DNA of 36,450 bases from Candidatus Glassbacteria bacterium (GTDB lineage: Bacteria > Gemmatimonadota > Glassbacteria > GWA2-58-10). The notes under the pieces were generated by a model. It had not been told where the DNA came from. It saw nothing but the letters and a program-made list of their open reading frames with translations, and ran no database searches. The position numbers were made by a program, and so were the translations under genes. Positions 20,544 to 28,851 of this stretch are shown piece by piece. Each line of letters opens with the position of its first letter. The first letter of the stretch is position 1. Where the stretch lies: NCBI GenBank assembly GCA_019456185.1, contig VRUH01000040.1, forward strand, positions 1-36,450, given 5' to 3'.

Positions 20544-21048
20544 ATCTGAGGCGGCGGACTATCCCGTCCCGCAGAGCAGGGAGGAGGCGGTGGAAGCCAT
20601 CGCCGAGATCGGGCGGCGGCAGCGGGAGCGCGAGCGCATCCAGGCAGCCATGAACGATGAACTTGCCGTGATCCGGCAAAAGTTCGAGGAAGAGGCCGCG
20701 CCCCATAACGACACGATCAAGGGCATGTCCACCGGAGTGCAAATCTGGTGCGAGGCCAATCGGGAGACCTTGACCAACGATGGCAAGGTGAAAACCGCCA
20801 ATCTATCATCCGGTGAAATCCGCTGGCGGATACGGCCTCCCAAAGTGTCCGTCCGCGCCGCAGATACGGTGCTCAAGGCCCTCAAGGAACTGAAGTTGAC
20901 CCGGTTCATCCGCGTCAAGGAGGAGGTGAACAAGGAAGCCATCCTCGCCGAGCTAGAGACCGTGAAGCACTTGAAGGGGATTACGATCACCCAGGGAGAG
21001 GATTTTGTGATCATTCCCTTCGAGACCGAACTTGAGGAGGTCGTTTAG
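20518..21048 (+). CDS. gam: Gam family host-nuclease inhibitor
   Basis: A 176-residue protein with strong resemblance to Mu Gam: the start K-I-K-S-E-A-A-D-Y-P, GVQIWCEANRETLTNDGKVK, TANLSSGEIRWRIRPPKVSV, LTRFIRVKEEVNKEAIL and DFVIIPFE all follow its known pattern and order. The length is near Mu's 174. Gam binds DNA ends as a Ku-like dimer and blocks exonucleases, protecting linear phage DNA. AAGGAAGG precedes the ATG at 20518. In Mu it is an early gene; here it lies among rightward lysis and late genes. Confidence 0.93.
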   Translation: MGTKTTKIKSEAADYPVPQSREEAVEAIAEIGRRQRERERIQAAMNDELAVIRQKFEEEAAPHNDTIKGMSTGVQIWCEANRETLTNDGKVKTANLSSGEIRWRIRPPKVSVRAADTVLKALKELKLTRFIRVKEEVNKEAILAELETVKHLKGITITQGEDFVIIPFETELEEVV

Positions 21049-21058
21049 GCGAAGCCAC

Positions 21059-21088
21059 GGGATGCGGACAGGCTTGTCCGCAACCCCA
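21059..21088 (-). repeat. Palindromic element copy after gam
   Basis: GGGATGCGGACAGGCTTGTC followed by CGCAACCCC, 10 bases past the gam stop codon. The transcript hairpin could separate gam from the terminase operon. Confidence 0.85.
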
Positions 21089-21121
21089 TACCGGGGGCAA
21101 CCCTAGCGGGGCATCCGGAAA

Positions 21122-21160
21122 ATCGCTTGAGGAGCGATCCGAACGGCATCCGAACGGCAT
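21122..21160. repeat. Hairpin plus an 11-bp tandem repeat
   Basis: ATCGCT-TGAGG-AGCGAT (21122-21138) is a six-pair hairpin. It is followed by CCGAACGGCAT repeated twice at 21139-21149 and 21150-21160, upstream of the packaging operon. Role unknown; it could include a packaging or regulator site. Confidence 0.5.
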
Positions 21161-21184
21161 CTCAACCCAGGGCAAGGAGGCCCG

Positions 21185-21403
21185 ATGTTTCACGCACACG
21201 ACGGCTGGTATTTCGAGCGCACCCCGGATGGAGGTGTTCGGATTCTGAAGCGCAAGAATGCGCGGCCCGATGCGCCGGTTGAAGCCGAGATCGAAATTGA
21301 CGCGTATGTCTGGGCCTCCATCGTTTCACACGTCTCCGAGCAGGGCGATATCGCCGAGACCTTCAACCAAGCCCTGAAGTTACACCAAGGCGAGGACCAG
21401 TGA
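21185..21403 (+). CDS. Small late protein, 72 aa
   Basis: The frame starts MFHAHDGWYFERTPDGGVRI; AAGGAGGCCCG precedes the ATG closely. It has a beta-rich start (V-R-I-L-K) and an acidic helix (DIAETFNQALKLHQGED). Small proteins of this form occur just before terminase genes in Mu-like phages, but I know no function for them. Confidence 0.65.
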   Translation: MFHAHDGWYFERTPDGGVRILKRKNARPDAPVEAEIEIDAYVWASIVSHVSEQGDIAETFNQALKLHQGEDQ

Positions 21404-21877
21404 TTGGCTTCGAGAACCTACAAGCAAAACACCTGGAGGCGGCAGAAAGCCTACGACCTGTGGGTGGTTGTGCAGGCCACCGTGGAAGAAACCTGCGAAG
21501 TCTCCGACATCACCGCGCGCACCCTGCGGCGCTGGCGCAGCTACTACGGCTGGGACGGCGAGCGGGAGAAATTCGGGGCGGGCCTGGGATCGCTGCTGGC
21601 CTCCTTCCGGGATCAGTTGGGAAGGCTCTCCCAGGATTTACGCAATGCCGCCGCCAATCAGGACGTGAAGCGGATGGAGGAATTGAACAAGGTGGCCGGG
21701 CAACTGCTGGTCAACGCCATGCGCATCCAGGAAATCGAACAGGGTGTTCACTACCGCAGGCTGTCGGTGCAGTGGCTGCGGGAGTTTTCCGATCACCTGA
21801 AACAGACCCGGCCCTTACTGCTGGAGGAATTGCTGCCGGAACTGAAAGCCTTCATGGGGAAAATCGCCAGTGCGTGA
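21404..21877 (+). CDS. Terminase small subunit (Mu gp27-like, DUF1804-type)
   Basis: A 157-residue protein that begins with TTG at 21404, directly after the preceding TGA, with GAGG 8 bases upstream. The N-terminus KAYDLWVVVQATVEETCEVS then DITARTLRRWRSYYGW is a helix-turn-helix as in small terminases that read the pac site, and long helices follow for oligomerisation. Its end overlaps the large subunit by 8 bases. Confidence 0.75.
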   Translation: MASRTYKQNTWRRQKAYDLWVVVQATVEETCEVSDITARTLRRWRSYYGWDGEREKFGAGLGSLLASFRDQLGRLSQDLRNAAANQDVKRMEELNKVAGQLLVNAMRIQEIEQGVHYRRLSVQWLREFSDHLKQTRPLLLEELLPELKAFMGKIASA

Positions 21878-23414
21878 TCTGACCGACAAGGAATATTGGG
21901 AGAAGCTGGCGCGGTGGGAGAAGGCCCTGCGCAAGTCCATCTCCGAAGCCACGGGCGATCTGCCGGACGGTTCCGAGACAGCGGTCAAGGAGCGGGTGGA
22001 GCGGGCGCGGATAGACCGCTTTTTCTTCTTTAAACATTACCTGCCCTATCTGTTCGAGGATCCATTCACCGAACATCATCAGCGCCTGGCCGACGATCTG
22101 GATAATGAGGACTCCCTGCTGGCCATCGCCTTCCGGGGCTGGGGAAAGTCCACCTTCATCATCTACGCGGAGACCCTGTGGGAGTTGGTTGCGGGAAAAA
22201 CCGAGTTCGCCGTGCTGACGGGCAAGACCGATGAGCAGACATTGCCCCTGGTGTTGCAATTGCGCATCGAGTTCGAGGCCAACGGGCGCATCCGGCAAGA
22301 CTTCGGAGATCAGGCGCTCGGCCCGATCTGGCAGATGACGCACTTTGTGTTGAACAACGGAAGGGAAGTGATGGGCCGAACGCTGGGCGGAGCAGCACGG
22401 GGGCCGCGCTCCCTGAAGAACAAGCGCCCCGACCTGTGGGTGCTGAGCGATCTCCAGGAGAAGAAGGACGCCAAGAATCCGGACATCATCGACGGCATCC
22501 TCGACTTTATCCGCTCGGTGGTGATCCCGGCCATGAATCCCAAGCGGGCCAAGGTGCGGGTGGAAGGAACCCGCGTCTCGGAGGATTGCGCCCTGTCCCA
22601 GCTTCATGAGGGGGATGAGAATAACGAGCCGTGGCCGACCTTCGAGCTTCTGGCCATCGACGGGGACGGCAACCCGACCGAACCACACCGCTACCCGCTG
22701 CATGTGCTGGCGAAGAAGAAGCGGGAGATGGGAACCGATCCCTTCGATCTTGAGTTTCAGTTGACCGCCAAATCGAAGGAGGGGACGTTCCGGCGCGAAT
22801 GGATCAAATATTACCGTCCCGAACAGATCATCGATCTCCCGTTACTGTGCGGGGTCTACGAGGACCCCGCCACGAGCGCGGACAGCGATCACAAGGCGAT
22901 CATCTCCATCGGTTATCACAAGGAGACCGGCAACTACTACGTGCTGCGGGCCTTCATCCGCCAGCATGCCAGCCCGGAGGAATGCGCGGCGGAGTTCTAC
23001 CGGCAGTGGAACGATATCAATAAACCGCCCCTGCGCCAGGGCATTGCCGGTTTCGAGGACAACGGCGCTCAGGAACTGATCGTCTACCCAATGGAACTCT
23101 ACCGGAGGGACAACAATCTTTCCTACATCCCCGCCGTGGGAGTGACCAACACCATCAACAAGGATATTCGGGTGGGCGGGTTGGCTCCTGATTTCGAGAA
23201 TGGGAAGTTCCATTTCATCAAGGGGCATAGCGATCAAAAAATTTTGGTGGATCAGTTTGTCTTCTACCCCAAGAAAAAAAGGGACGGGCCGGACGCCACC
23301 CGTGGAGTGAAAGACCTGATTCAGCGCCTTCTCAAACCCGGTGGCGGCATCGTCAGCCGTGGGCGGCGCACTGCGAGGCGGATATTGCGGGGGTATGGAC
23401 ATGCCACGGCCTAG
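21870..23414 (+). CDS. Terminase large subunit
   Basis: A 514-residue packaging motor starting with GTG. The Walker A-like A-F-R-G-W-G-K-S (87-94) is followed by R-P-D-L-W-V-L-S-D as Walker B. The C-terminal nuclease-like half has G-V-Y-E-D-P-A-T-S-A-D-S-D-H-K with clustered acidic residues and G-F-E-D-N-G further on, typical of Mu gp28-like enzymes. It pumps and cuts phage DNA at the procapsid portal. The last ~25 residues (GRRTARRILRGYG) are unusually basic and overlap the portal gene. Confidence 0.88.
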   Translation: MRDLTDKEYWEKLARWEKALRKSISEATGDLPDGSETAVKERVERARIDRFFFFKHYLPYLFEDPFTEHHQRLADDLDNEDSLLAIAFRGWGKSTFIIYAETLWELVAGKTEFAVLTGKTDEQTLPLVLQLRIEFEANGRIRQDFGDQALGPIWQMTHFVLNNGREVMGRTLGGAARGPRSLKNKRPDLWVLSDLQEKKDAKNPDIIDGILDFIRSVVIPAMNPKRAKVRVEGTRVSEDCALSQLHEGDENNEPWPTFELLAIDGDGNPTEPHRYPLHVLAKKKREMGTDPFDLEFQLTAKSKEGTFRREWIKYYRPEQIIDLPLLCGVYEDPATSADSDHKAIISIGYHKETGNYYVLRAFIRQHASPEECAAEFYRQWNDINKPPLRQGIAGFEDNGAQELIVYPMELYRRDNNLSYIPAVGVTNTINKDIRVGGLAPDFENGKFHFIKGHSDQKILVDQFVFYPKKKRDGPDATRGVKDLIQRLLKPGGGIVSRGRRTARRILRGYGHATA

Positions 23415-24897
23415 AGCCAGCGCGATTTCACTGAACGGTGAGATGACGGCATTCGCCCACATCCGCTCAACAGGATTGACCGGTGAACTGGGTGGCCGGG
23501 TATCCGATCCGGAATTCTTCGGGTTGCTGACCATCCTCCCCGATCCGGATGAAGTACTGCGGCGCACGGGCCTGGATCAGCGGGCCTACCGGCGCATCCT
23601 GGCCGATGAGCATGTGGAGGCGGTTGTGACTCAGCGGGCCTCTGCGGTGCTCCGGCAAAGCTGGGAGGTCAATCCGGGCGGCGACGGCGCGGCGGATCAA
23701 GCGGCGGCGGAATTCTTCCGGGAAGTGCTGGAGGCCCTGCCGATGCAGCGCGTGATGGAACAGATGCTGACCGCTCCCCTGTGGGGCCTGGCCGCGCACG
23801 AGGCAATCTGGGCAAGGGACGGCCAGCGCTGGTTTGTGGAACGGCTGCCCGACCGCCCGGCCCGGCGCATCGTCTTTGACGGGGACGGCAATCCCCGGCT
23901 GAAAACCCGGAGCAATCCGGGGAACGGAGAGGAAATACCCCCCGGGAAATTCCTGCTGACCCGCTTCCGGGCGAGTTGGCAAAATCCCTATGGAGAGCGG
24001 TTGCTGTCAAAGATTTACTGGCCTCACACCTTCAAGATGAGCGGCTATCAATTCTGGGTAACCTTCCTGGAAAAGTTCGGCATGCCCTGGTCGGTGATCT
24101 CATACCCGCCAGGGATGTCGGAGGAAGAGGTAGGCAAATTGGTCGATATCGCGGAAGCGGCTGTTCAGGATGCTGTGCTCGCCGTTCCTGCCGGGAGCGA
24201 TGCGAAGCTGCTGGAAACGACCGGCGGGCGCGGGGATGCCCATGACCGGATGATCCGCGCCTGCGAGAACGGTATCTCCAAGGCCATCGTCGGCCAGACC
24301 CTGACAACCCAGATCGGCGACAAGGGCAGCTTTGCGGCATCCAAAACCCATGAATCTGTGCGGGAAGACATCGTGGAAATGGATGCGCGAATGGTCGAAG
24401 AGACCCTGAACGAGCTTGGGAGATGGCACACCGAACTCAATTTCAGCGGGGCCACGCCACCCGTCTTTTCGCTCAAGGCCGGGGCCAAACCGCAAATGGA
24501 ATGGGCCAAGGTGCTCAACATTTCCCGGAAGTTCCTCGACGTGCCGAAGACCTGGGCGCACGAGCGCCTGGGGATTCCCATGGCGGAAGAAGGGGAGGAC
24601 GTGCTCGAAAGCGGAGGTTCGGCTCCCATGCCCGGAAACGATCCCCAGTTCGCGGAGAGAGAAGGTTTCGCGGTGGAATCCCGAGCGATTCCTGGAATGA
24701 CCGATGCCCTGGCCGCGAAGTTCGCTCCGGCCCTGGAAGCCGTGGAAGAGGCACTGGGCAGGGCGGTCTCCGAAGCGGAGTTCATCGCCGCGCTGGAAGT
24801 CATCGCCACCCAGGAAGAACCCCTGGCCGGTGAGTTCGCCGAGGCCCTGAAGAACGCGCTGCTCCGGGCCACGCTGCAAGGGAGGGCCGATGCCTGA
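23401..24897 (+). CDS. Portal protein (Mu gp29-like, DUF935)
   Basis: About 498 residues. GCGGGGGT stands 6-8 bases before the ATG at 23401; an ATG two codons earlier is possible but too close to it. L-P-D-P-D-E-V-L-R-R, Q-R-A-S-A-V-L, F-R-A-S-W-Q-N-P-Y-G, I-Y-W-P-H and KAIVGQTLTTQ are all characteristic of DUF935 portal proteins. Twelve copies would form the DNA entry ring of the head and hold the terminase. It overlaps the terminase end and the next gene by a few bases each. Confidence 0.88.
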   Translation: MPRPRASAISLNGEMTAFAHIRSTGLTGELGGRVSDPEFFGLLTILPDPDEVLRRTGLDQRAYRRILADEHVEAVVTQRASAVLRQSWEVNPGGDGAADQAAAEFFREVLEALPMQRVMEQMLTAPLWGLAAHEAIWARDGQRWFVERLPDRPARRIVFDGDGNPRLKTRSNPGNGEEIPPGKFLLTRFRASWQNPYGERLLSKIYWPHTFKMSGYQFWVTFLEKFGMPWSVISYPPGMSEEEVGKLVDIAEAAVQDAVLAVPAGSDAKLLETTGGRGDAHDRMIRACENGISKAIVGQTLTTQIGDKGSFAASKTHESVREDIVEMDARMVEETLNELGRWHTELNFSGATPPVFSLKAGAKPQMEWAKVLNISRKFLDVPKTWAHERLGIPMAEEGEDVLESGGSAPMPGNDPQFAEREGFAVESRAIPGMTDALAAKFAPALEAVEEALGRAVSEAEFIAALEVIATQEEPLAGEFAEALKNALLRATLQGRADA

Positions 24898-25633
24898 AGA
24901 AATCACACTGGAGCCGCTGGAATTCCCCGAGGCGATCCGCGCCTTCGGAGAGCGGGTAGTGATCAGCCCGGAGGCATTCAAGGCGCTGGATGAGCAGACC
25001 CGCGCCGCCGCCTTCACCATGGGCAAGGTGTCGGAACTGCAACTGATCGCCGGAGCCAAGGAGGGGCTGGAGCGGGCCTTGAGCGAGGGCGGCACCTTCG
25101 CGGACTTCAAGAACGATTTCGGGGCGCTGGCGAACAAGCTGGGGATTACCCCGCTCTCCCCCCACTACCTGGAGACGGTGTTCCTGAATGGGGTGCAGAG
25201 CAGCTACCACGCAGGGCGCTGGGAGCAACAGCAGGAGGTGAAGGAACTGCGTCCGTTCCTCAGTTATTTCACCGTGGGAGACGACCGGGTGCGGCCCCAT
25301 CACGCGGCCCTGCACGGTGTGACGCTGCCCGCAGATCATCCGCGCTGGCAATCGATCTACCCGCCCAACGGCCACCGCTGCCGGTGCCGGGTGCAATCGT
25401 TCTCCCGAACGGAGGCGGAACGGCGCGGGCTGGAAGTGCTGGACGATCTGCCGGAAGTGCGCCCGGTGAAGATGAAGGTGTTCGACCGTTTCCAGCGCAA
25501 GTTTGTCACGGTGACTGAACAGGTGGAACCCCGGCCCGATCCGGGCTGGGCCTTCAATCCGGGAGACCCGGTAGCCCGCAAGGCGGCGCTGGATGCCCTG
25601 GAACGGAAACTGCGCAGGGAGATTCTGTCATGA
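24890..25633 (+). CDS. Head morphogenesis protein (Mu gpF/gp30-like, SPP1 gp7 type)
   Basis: A 247-residue protein overlapping the portal gene by 8 bases. The signature near residue 125-170 is D-D-R-V-R-P-H-H-A-A-L-H-G, then S-I-Y-P-P-N-G-H-R-C-R-C-R-V, the standard SPP1-gp7 minor head protein domain with its Cys/His pairs. Such proteins enter the head and are needed for productive particles. Usual gpF proteins are longer; this one has the essential domain. Confidence 0.85.
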   Translation: MPEEITLEPLEFPEAIRAFGERVVISPEAFKALDEQTRAAAFTMGKVSELQLIAGAKEGLERALSEGGTFADFKNDFGALANKLGITPLSPHYLETVFLNGVQSSYHAGRWEQQQEVKELRPFLSYFTVGDDRVRPHHAALHGVTLPADHPRWQSIYPPNGHRCRCRVQSFSRTEAERRGLEVLDDLPEVRPVKMKVFDRFQRKFVTVTEQVEPRPDPGWAFNPGDPVARKAALDALERKLRREILS

Positions 25634-26727
25634 ACTGGTTCGAGATATTCAAGACCGGCACACACACCGATTCTGCGGGAGTGACCCGCGAATGGGAAGA
25701 GAGCGATCTGAAGCAGATCGTGGATAATTTCGATCCGGAACAATCCGCCCCGGTGGTGATCGGCCATCCCAAAAACGACGATCCGGCCTGGGGCTGGGTG
25801 GACAAGCTGAAAATCGAAAGCGGCAAGCTGCTGGCTTCCTTCCGGGACCTGGTGCCCGAATTTGTCGAGGCCGTCAAACAAGGCCGCTACCGCAAGGTGT
25901 CTGTCCGTTTCTTCCCGACCGATAACGACGGCTGGGAACTGCGGCACGTGGGATTCCTCGGGGCTGCGGCCCCCGCCGTCAAGGGGCTGACGCCCATCGC
26001 CTTCGAGGAGCGCGAGGGGGACGTGGTGCTCGAATACGCCCTGGATGAATACGAGGCCCAGACGTTGCGCGACCTCTTCCGTGGCCTCCGTGAATGGATC
26101 ATCGACCGGTTCAGTCTGGAGACGGCAAACGACGTGCTTCCGGACTGGCAGATCGAAACATTACACCCTCCGGCGAAGCCGGATTACAACCAACCCGAAG
26201 GAGACAAATCAATGGGCGATCCGATTACGCAAGAAAAACTCGCCGAGGCCGTGAGCAAGGCCGTCAAGGAAGCCACCGACTTGGCGAACGATGAAGGCGT
26301 CAAGAAGGAAAAGGCGATGCAGGCCGAGATCGAAAACCTCCGGCTGGAAAACCGGCGCGACAAGTTGACCTCTTTTGTCGAGGCGCAAGTGAAGGGCGGA
26401 AAGCTCCCCCCCAAGGCCAGCGAGGCGGGGATCGTGGAGTTCATGCTGGGCCTGGACGATGCCGCCGAAGTGGAGTTCGCGGAAGGGGAGGAGCACAAGA
26501 AAACCCCGCTGGCGTGGTTCCGGGAATTCATCGAGTCCATGTCCGAATCCAAGCTGTTCGGCGAGTTGGCCGGGCGGGAGGGCGATCCCGGCCCCGCCGA
26601 AGGGGAGGAGGGCGAGAAAATTGTGACGGAGTACATCGCCGCCCAGAAGGAACAGGGCAAGGATGTCAGCTACACGGATGCCGTGCGGCACGTGGCGTCC
26701 CGGCATCCCGAACTGTTCCCGGTCTGA
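25630..26727 (+). CDS. Head maturation protease with fused scaffold (Mu gpI-like)
   Basis: A 365-residue protein. The N-terminal ~180 residues (A-P-V-V-I-G-H-P-K-N, A-W-G-W-V-D, RYRKVSVRFF, VGFLGAAAPAVKG) are the Mu gpI protease region; the H in I-G-H-P and S in V-S-V-R are candidates for the catalytic pair. The remainder is acidic and helical (EIENLRLENRRDKLTSFVEA), as in scaffold proteins. ATGA overlap with the preceding gene. A nested start makes the scaffold alone (separate entry). Confidence 0.85.
   Translation: MNWFEIFKTGTHTDSAGVTREWEESDLKQIVDNFDPEQSAPVVIGHPKNDDPAWGWVDKLKIESGKLLASFRDLVPEFVEAVKQGRYRKVSVRFFPTDNDGWELRHVGFLGAAAPAVKGLTPIAFEEREGDVVLEYALDEYEAQTLRDLFRGLREWIIDRFSLETANDVLPDWQIETLHPPAKPDYNQPEGDKSMGDPITQEKLAEAVSKAVKEATDLANDEGVKKEKAMQAEIENLRLENRRDKLTSFVEAQVKGGKLPPKASEAGIVEFMLGLDDAAEVEFAEGEEHKKTPLAWFREFIESMSESKLFGELAGREGDPGPAEGEEGEKIVTEYIAAQKEQGKDVSYTDAVRHVASRHPELFPV
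26212..26727 (+). CDS. Nested scaffold protein from an internal start (Mu gpZ-like)
   Basis: Inside the protease gene and in the same frame (offset 194 codons), AAGGAG stands 8 bases before ATG at 26212 (MGDPITQEKLAEAVSKAVKE). This is a better ribosome site than that of the full-length gene. The 171-residue product would be the scaffold without protease, as Mu gpZ is made within gpI. The acidic, coiled nature agrees with internal scaffolds. Confidence 0.75.
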   Translation: MGDPITQEKLAEAVSKAVKEATDLANDEGVKKEKAMQAEIENLRLENRRDKLTSFVEAQVKGGKLPPKASEAGIVEFMLGLDDAAEVEFAEGEEHKKTPLAWFREFIESMSESKLFGELAGREGDPGPAEGEEGEKIVTEYIAAQKEQGKDVSYTDAVRHVASRHPELFPV

Positions 26728-26769
26728 GCCGGGCGCAGGCGGCGCGTATTCAAGGAAGCGGAATTTCCC

Positions 26770-26796
26770 GGGCCGGACAGGCGTGTCCGTCCCTGG
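26770..26796 (-). repeat. Degenerate palindromic element copy
   Basis: GGCCGGACAGGCGTGTCCGT keeps the inner stem GGACA...TGTCC, with one changed loop base and a shortened outer stem. It lies between protease and DUF2190-like genes. Confidence 0.7.
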
Positions 26797-26858
26797 ATGG
26801 CGGGCAGGCTGAGAGTTAATACCTGGCCGCCCCACATTTGCGATTGAAGGAGTGAGAA

Positions 26859-27242
26859 ATGTCCGGAGCAACCTATCTGCTGGATAAGGAGTACGAGGCC
26901 GGAGCCTCGGCTGTCACCAAATACCGCATCGTGAAGCGGGACACGGCGGATGGTCTGGTGATTATCGCCGCCGCCGTGGGGGACGCCATGTTCGGCGTGG
27001 CGCAACACGGCGCGGCCATCGGAGCCAGGGTGCGGGCGCGGTTGGCCGGAATCTCGGAAGTGGAATTGGGCGGCACCGTCACTCAGGGCGAACTTGTGAC
27101 CAGCGACGCCACCGGCAGGGCCGTGGCCGCTGCACCGACTATCGGGGTGAACAACCGCATCATCGGCGTGGCGATGTCATCGGGCGTGGTCGGAGATATC
27201 GCGAGTGTGCTGGTCGCTCCGGGCCAAATCCAAGGCTCGTAA
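26859..27242 (+). CDS. Capsid-associated DUF2190-like protein
   Basis: A 127-residue protein with GAAGGAGTGAG before the ATG. The sequence is rich in Gly/Ala/Val with short beta strands, including V-E-L-G-G-T-V-T-Q-G-E-L-V-T-S-D-A-T-G-R-A and the closing G-D-I-A-S-V-L-V-A-P-G, the hallmark of DUF2190 family proteins. These lie between protease and capsid genes and likely act as head decoration or cement. Confidence 0.8.
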   Translation: MSGATYLLDKEYEAGASAVTKYRIVKRDTADGLVIIAAAVGDAMFGVAQHGAAIGARVRARLAGISEVELGGTVTQGELVTSDATGRAVAAAPTIGVNNRIIGVAMSSGVVGDIASVLVAPGQIQGS

Positions 27243-27314
27243 CAGTAGAGTAATCGCGGGCGAATCGAAGAACGTCCCGTCATATCTGAAAACTTTGTCA
27301 GGGAGGGCATCAAG

Positions 27315-28268
27315 ATGCCTGAAGGAAATGAGCTTCAAGTAAACCCGACGCTGACCAACGTCAGCATCCAGTACCGGCCCGATGGGTTGATCGGGGATCA
27401 GGTGCTGCCCGATTTCGGGGTCATCAAGAAACAGGGCGATTTCAAGAAGTACGTCAAGGATGACCGCTTCACCATCCCCGATGACGTGATCGGCCCGAAG
27501 TCCGAAGCCAACGAGGTGGAATGGACCGTCGATGAGGACACGTATTCCTGCAAGGATTACGGCCTGGACGATTTTGTCTCCAACGATGAGCAGGCGCAGG
27601 CCACTGGAGGTCCCTTCAATGCCCTGATCGACGCCACCGAATTTGTGACCGACTTGTTCATGCTGGCCAAGGAGAAGCGCCAGGCGGACCTGGTCTTCGC
27701 GCCGGGCACCTATCCCGCTGGCAACAAGGTGCTGCTGGCGGGCACCTCTCAATGGAGCGATTTTGCCAACTCCGATCCGCTGGGGGATATCGAGACAGCG
27801 AAGCTGGCGGTGTGGGGCAATCCGAACACGCTGGTTTTCGGGGCGGAAACGTGGAGCATGATGCGCCGTCATCCGGACATCATCAAATCCGTGATCGCGC
27901 TGGGGCCGCTGCTGGATCACCGGGGGCTGGCGACCCTGCGGGGCGTGGCCGAACTGTTCGAGATGGAACAGGCGCTGGTAGGCCGCACCCGTTACAACAC
28001 CGCCGCCAAGGGGCAAGCGGCATCCTTTTCGCGATTGTGGGGCAAACACGCCGCCGTGTTGAACATCCGCCGTCCGTCCCTGCGGGGCCTGTTCTTCGGG
28101 GCAAATTATCTCTGGACGCCTCCAGGTCAGCAGGCGCGGGTGGCCGGAACGATCCCCCAGCCAAGCCGTGGTCTGCGGGGCGGGGTGAAGGTGCGCGTGG
28201 GCGAGACCTACGTCAACAAGATCGTCGCGGCGGATACCGGGTATTTCATCGAAGACGCGATTGCCTGA
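27315..28268 (+). CDS. Major capsid protein
   Basis: A 317-residue protein with GGGAGGGCATCAAG before the ATG. Position after scaffold and decoration genes, the length, and segments such as NVSIQYRPDGLIGDQVLPDF and the mid-region WGNPNTLVFGAETWSMMRRH fit Mu gpT-type/HK97-fold capsid proteins. The C-terminus ends in a beta-rich part (VRVGETYVNKIVAADTGYFI). It would form the icosahedral shell. Confidence 0.85.
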   Translation: MPEGNELQVNPTLTNVSIQYRPDGLIGDQVLPDFGVIKKQGDFKKYVKDDRFTIPDDVIGPKSEANEVEWTVDEDTYSCKDYGLDDFVSNDEQAQATGGPFNALIDATEFVTDLFMLAKEKRQADLVFAPGTYPAGNKVLLAGTSQWSDFANSDPLGDIETAKLAVWGNPNTLVFGAETWSMMRRHPDIIKSVIALGPLLDHRGLATLRGVAELFEMEQALVGRTRYNTAAKGQAASFSRLWGKHAAVLNIRRPSLRGLFFGANYLWTPPGQQARVAGTIPQPSRGLRGGVKVRVGETYVNKIVAADTGYFIEDAIA

Positions 28269-28338
28269 TCCATCGCGCTCCGCAATTTTCCACTTGAAGG
28301 CGGGAACGGATTCCCGCCTCTATTTTCATGGAGGAAAC

Positions 28339-28851
28339 ATGGCACCCGGAACCAGAGAAGTCATTGTCAGTCAGCACGTCAAATTCGACGGCACGCTGTT
28401 CGCCCCCGGCGAGCCTTGCGGCCTGCCGGACGATCTCGCCGAGCGGTTGACCAAGGAAGGCCGGGCGGAACCGGCCCAATTACGGGCTGCGGACAAGCCT
28501 GTCCGCAGCCCCATTGGAGGCAAGGCCGCTTCCAGCGATACGGAGGACGGAGGGGCGTCCGCTGAAACGCTTCAGTTCACCGACGCCCAGCGCAAGATGC
28601 TCCTCAAGGCGGCGATGATCACCATGGTCAAGGATGAGGTGGGCCTGACCGGCAAGGGCCTGCCCAATGTGGCCGATCTGGAGGAAATCTCCGGGGTCAA
28701 TACCGACGCCAAGGAGCGGGACGCACTGTTCGCGGAAGTGTTTCCCGAACCAGATGATGGTGGGGAGAAAAAGCCCGGCCTGATCGACCGGTTTCTTGGC
28801 AAGGGCGCGTCCGCCAAGCCGGAGAAAGGCGGGGAAGGTTCCGATAAATAA
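28339..28851 (+). CDS. Late protein of unknown function with a palindromic-element insert
   Basis: A 170-residue protein with GGAGGAAAC before the ATG. The N-terminal ~45 residues (VSQHVKFDGTLFAPGEPCGL) look like a small beta domain. Residues 49-59 (RAADKPVRSPI) come from a palindromic element in frame. The rest contains a helical segment (AQRKMLLKAAMITMVKDEVG) and a Gly/Lys-rich tail. Mu has gp35 in this place, between capsid and gp36. Function unknown. Confidence 0.7.
   Translation: MAPGTREVIVSQHVKFDGTLFAPGEPCGLPDDLAERLTKEGRAEPAQLRAADKPVRSPIGGKAASSDTEDGGASAETLQFTDAQRKMLLKAAMITMVKDEVGLTGKGLPNVADLEEISGVNTDAKERDALFAEVFPEPDDGGEKKPGLIDRFLGKGASAKPEKGGEGSDK
28484..28512 (+). repeat. Palindromic element copy inside a coding region
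   Basis: GGGCTGCGGACAAGCCTGTC followed by CGCAGCCCC, a perfect stem. It is read on the plus strand in the second phase (RAADKPVRSP) in the gene at 28339. Confidence 0.9.
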
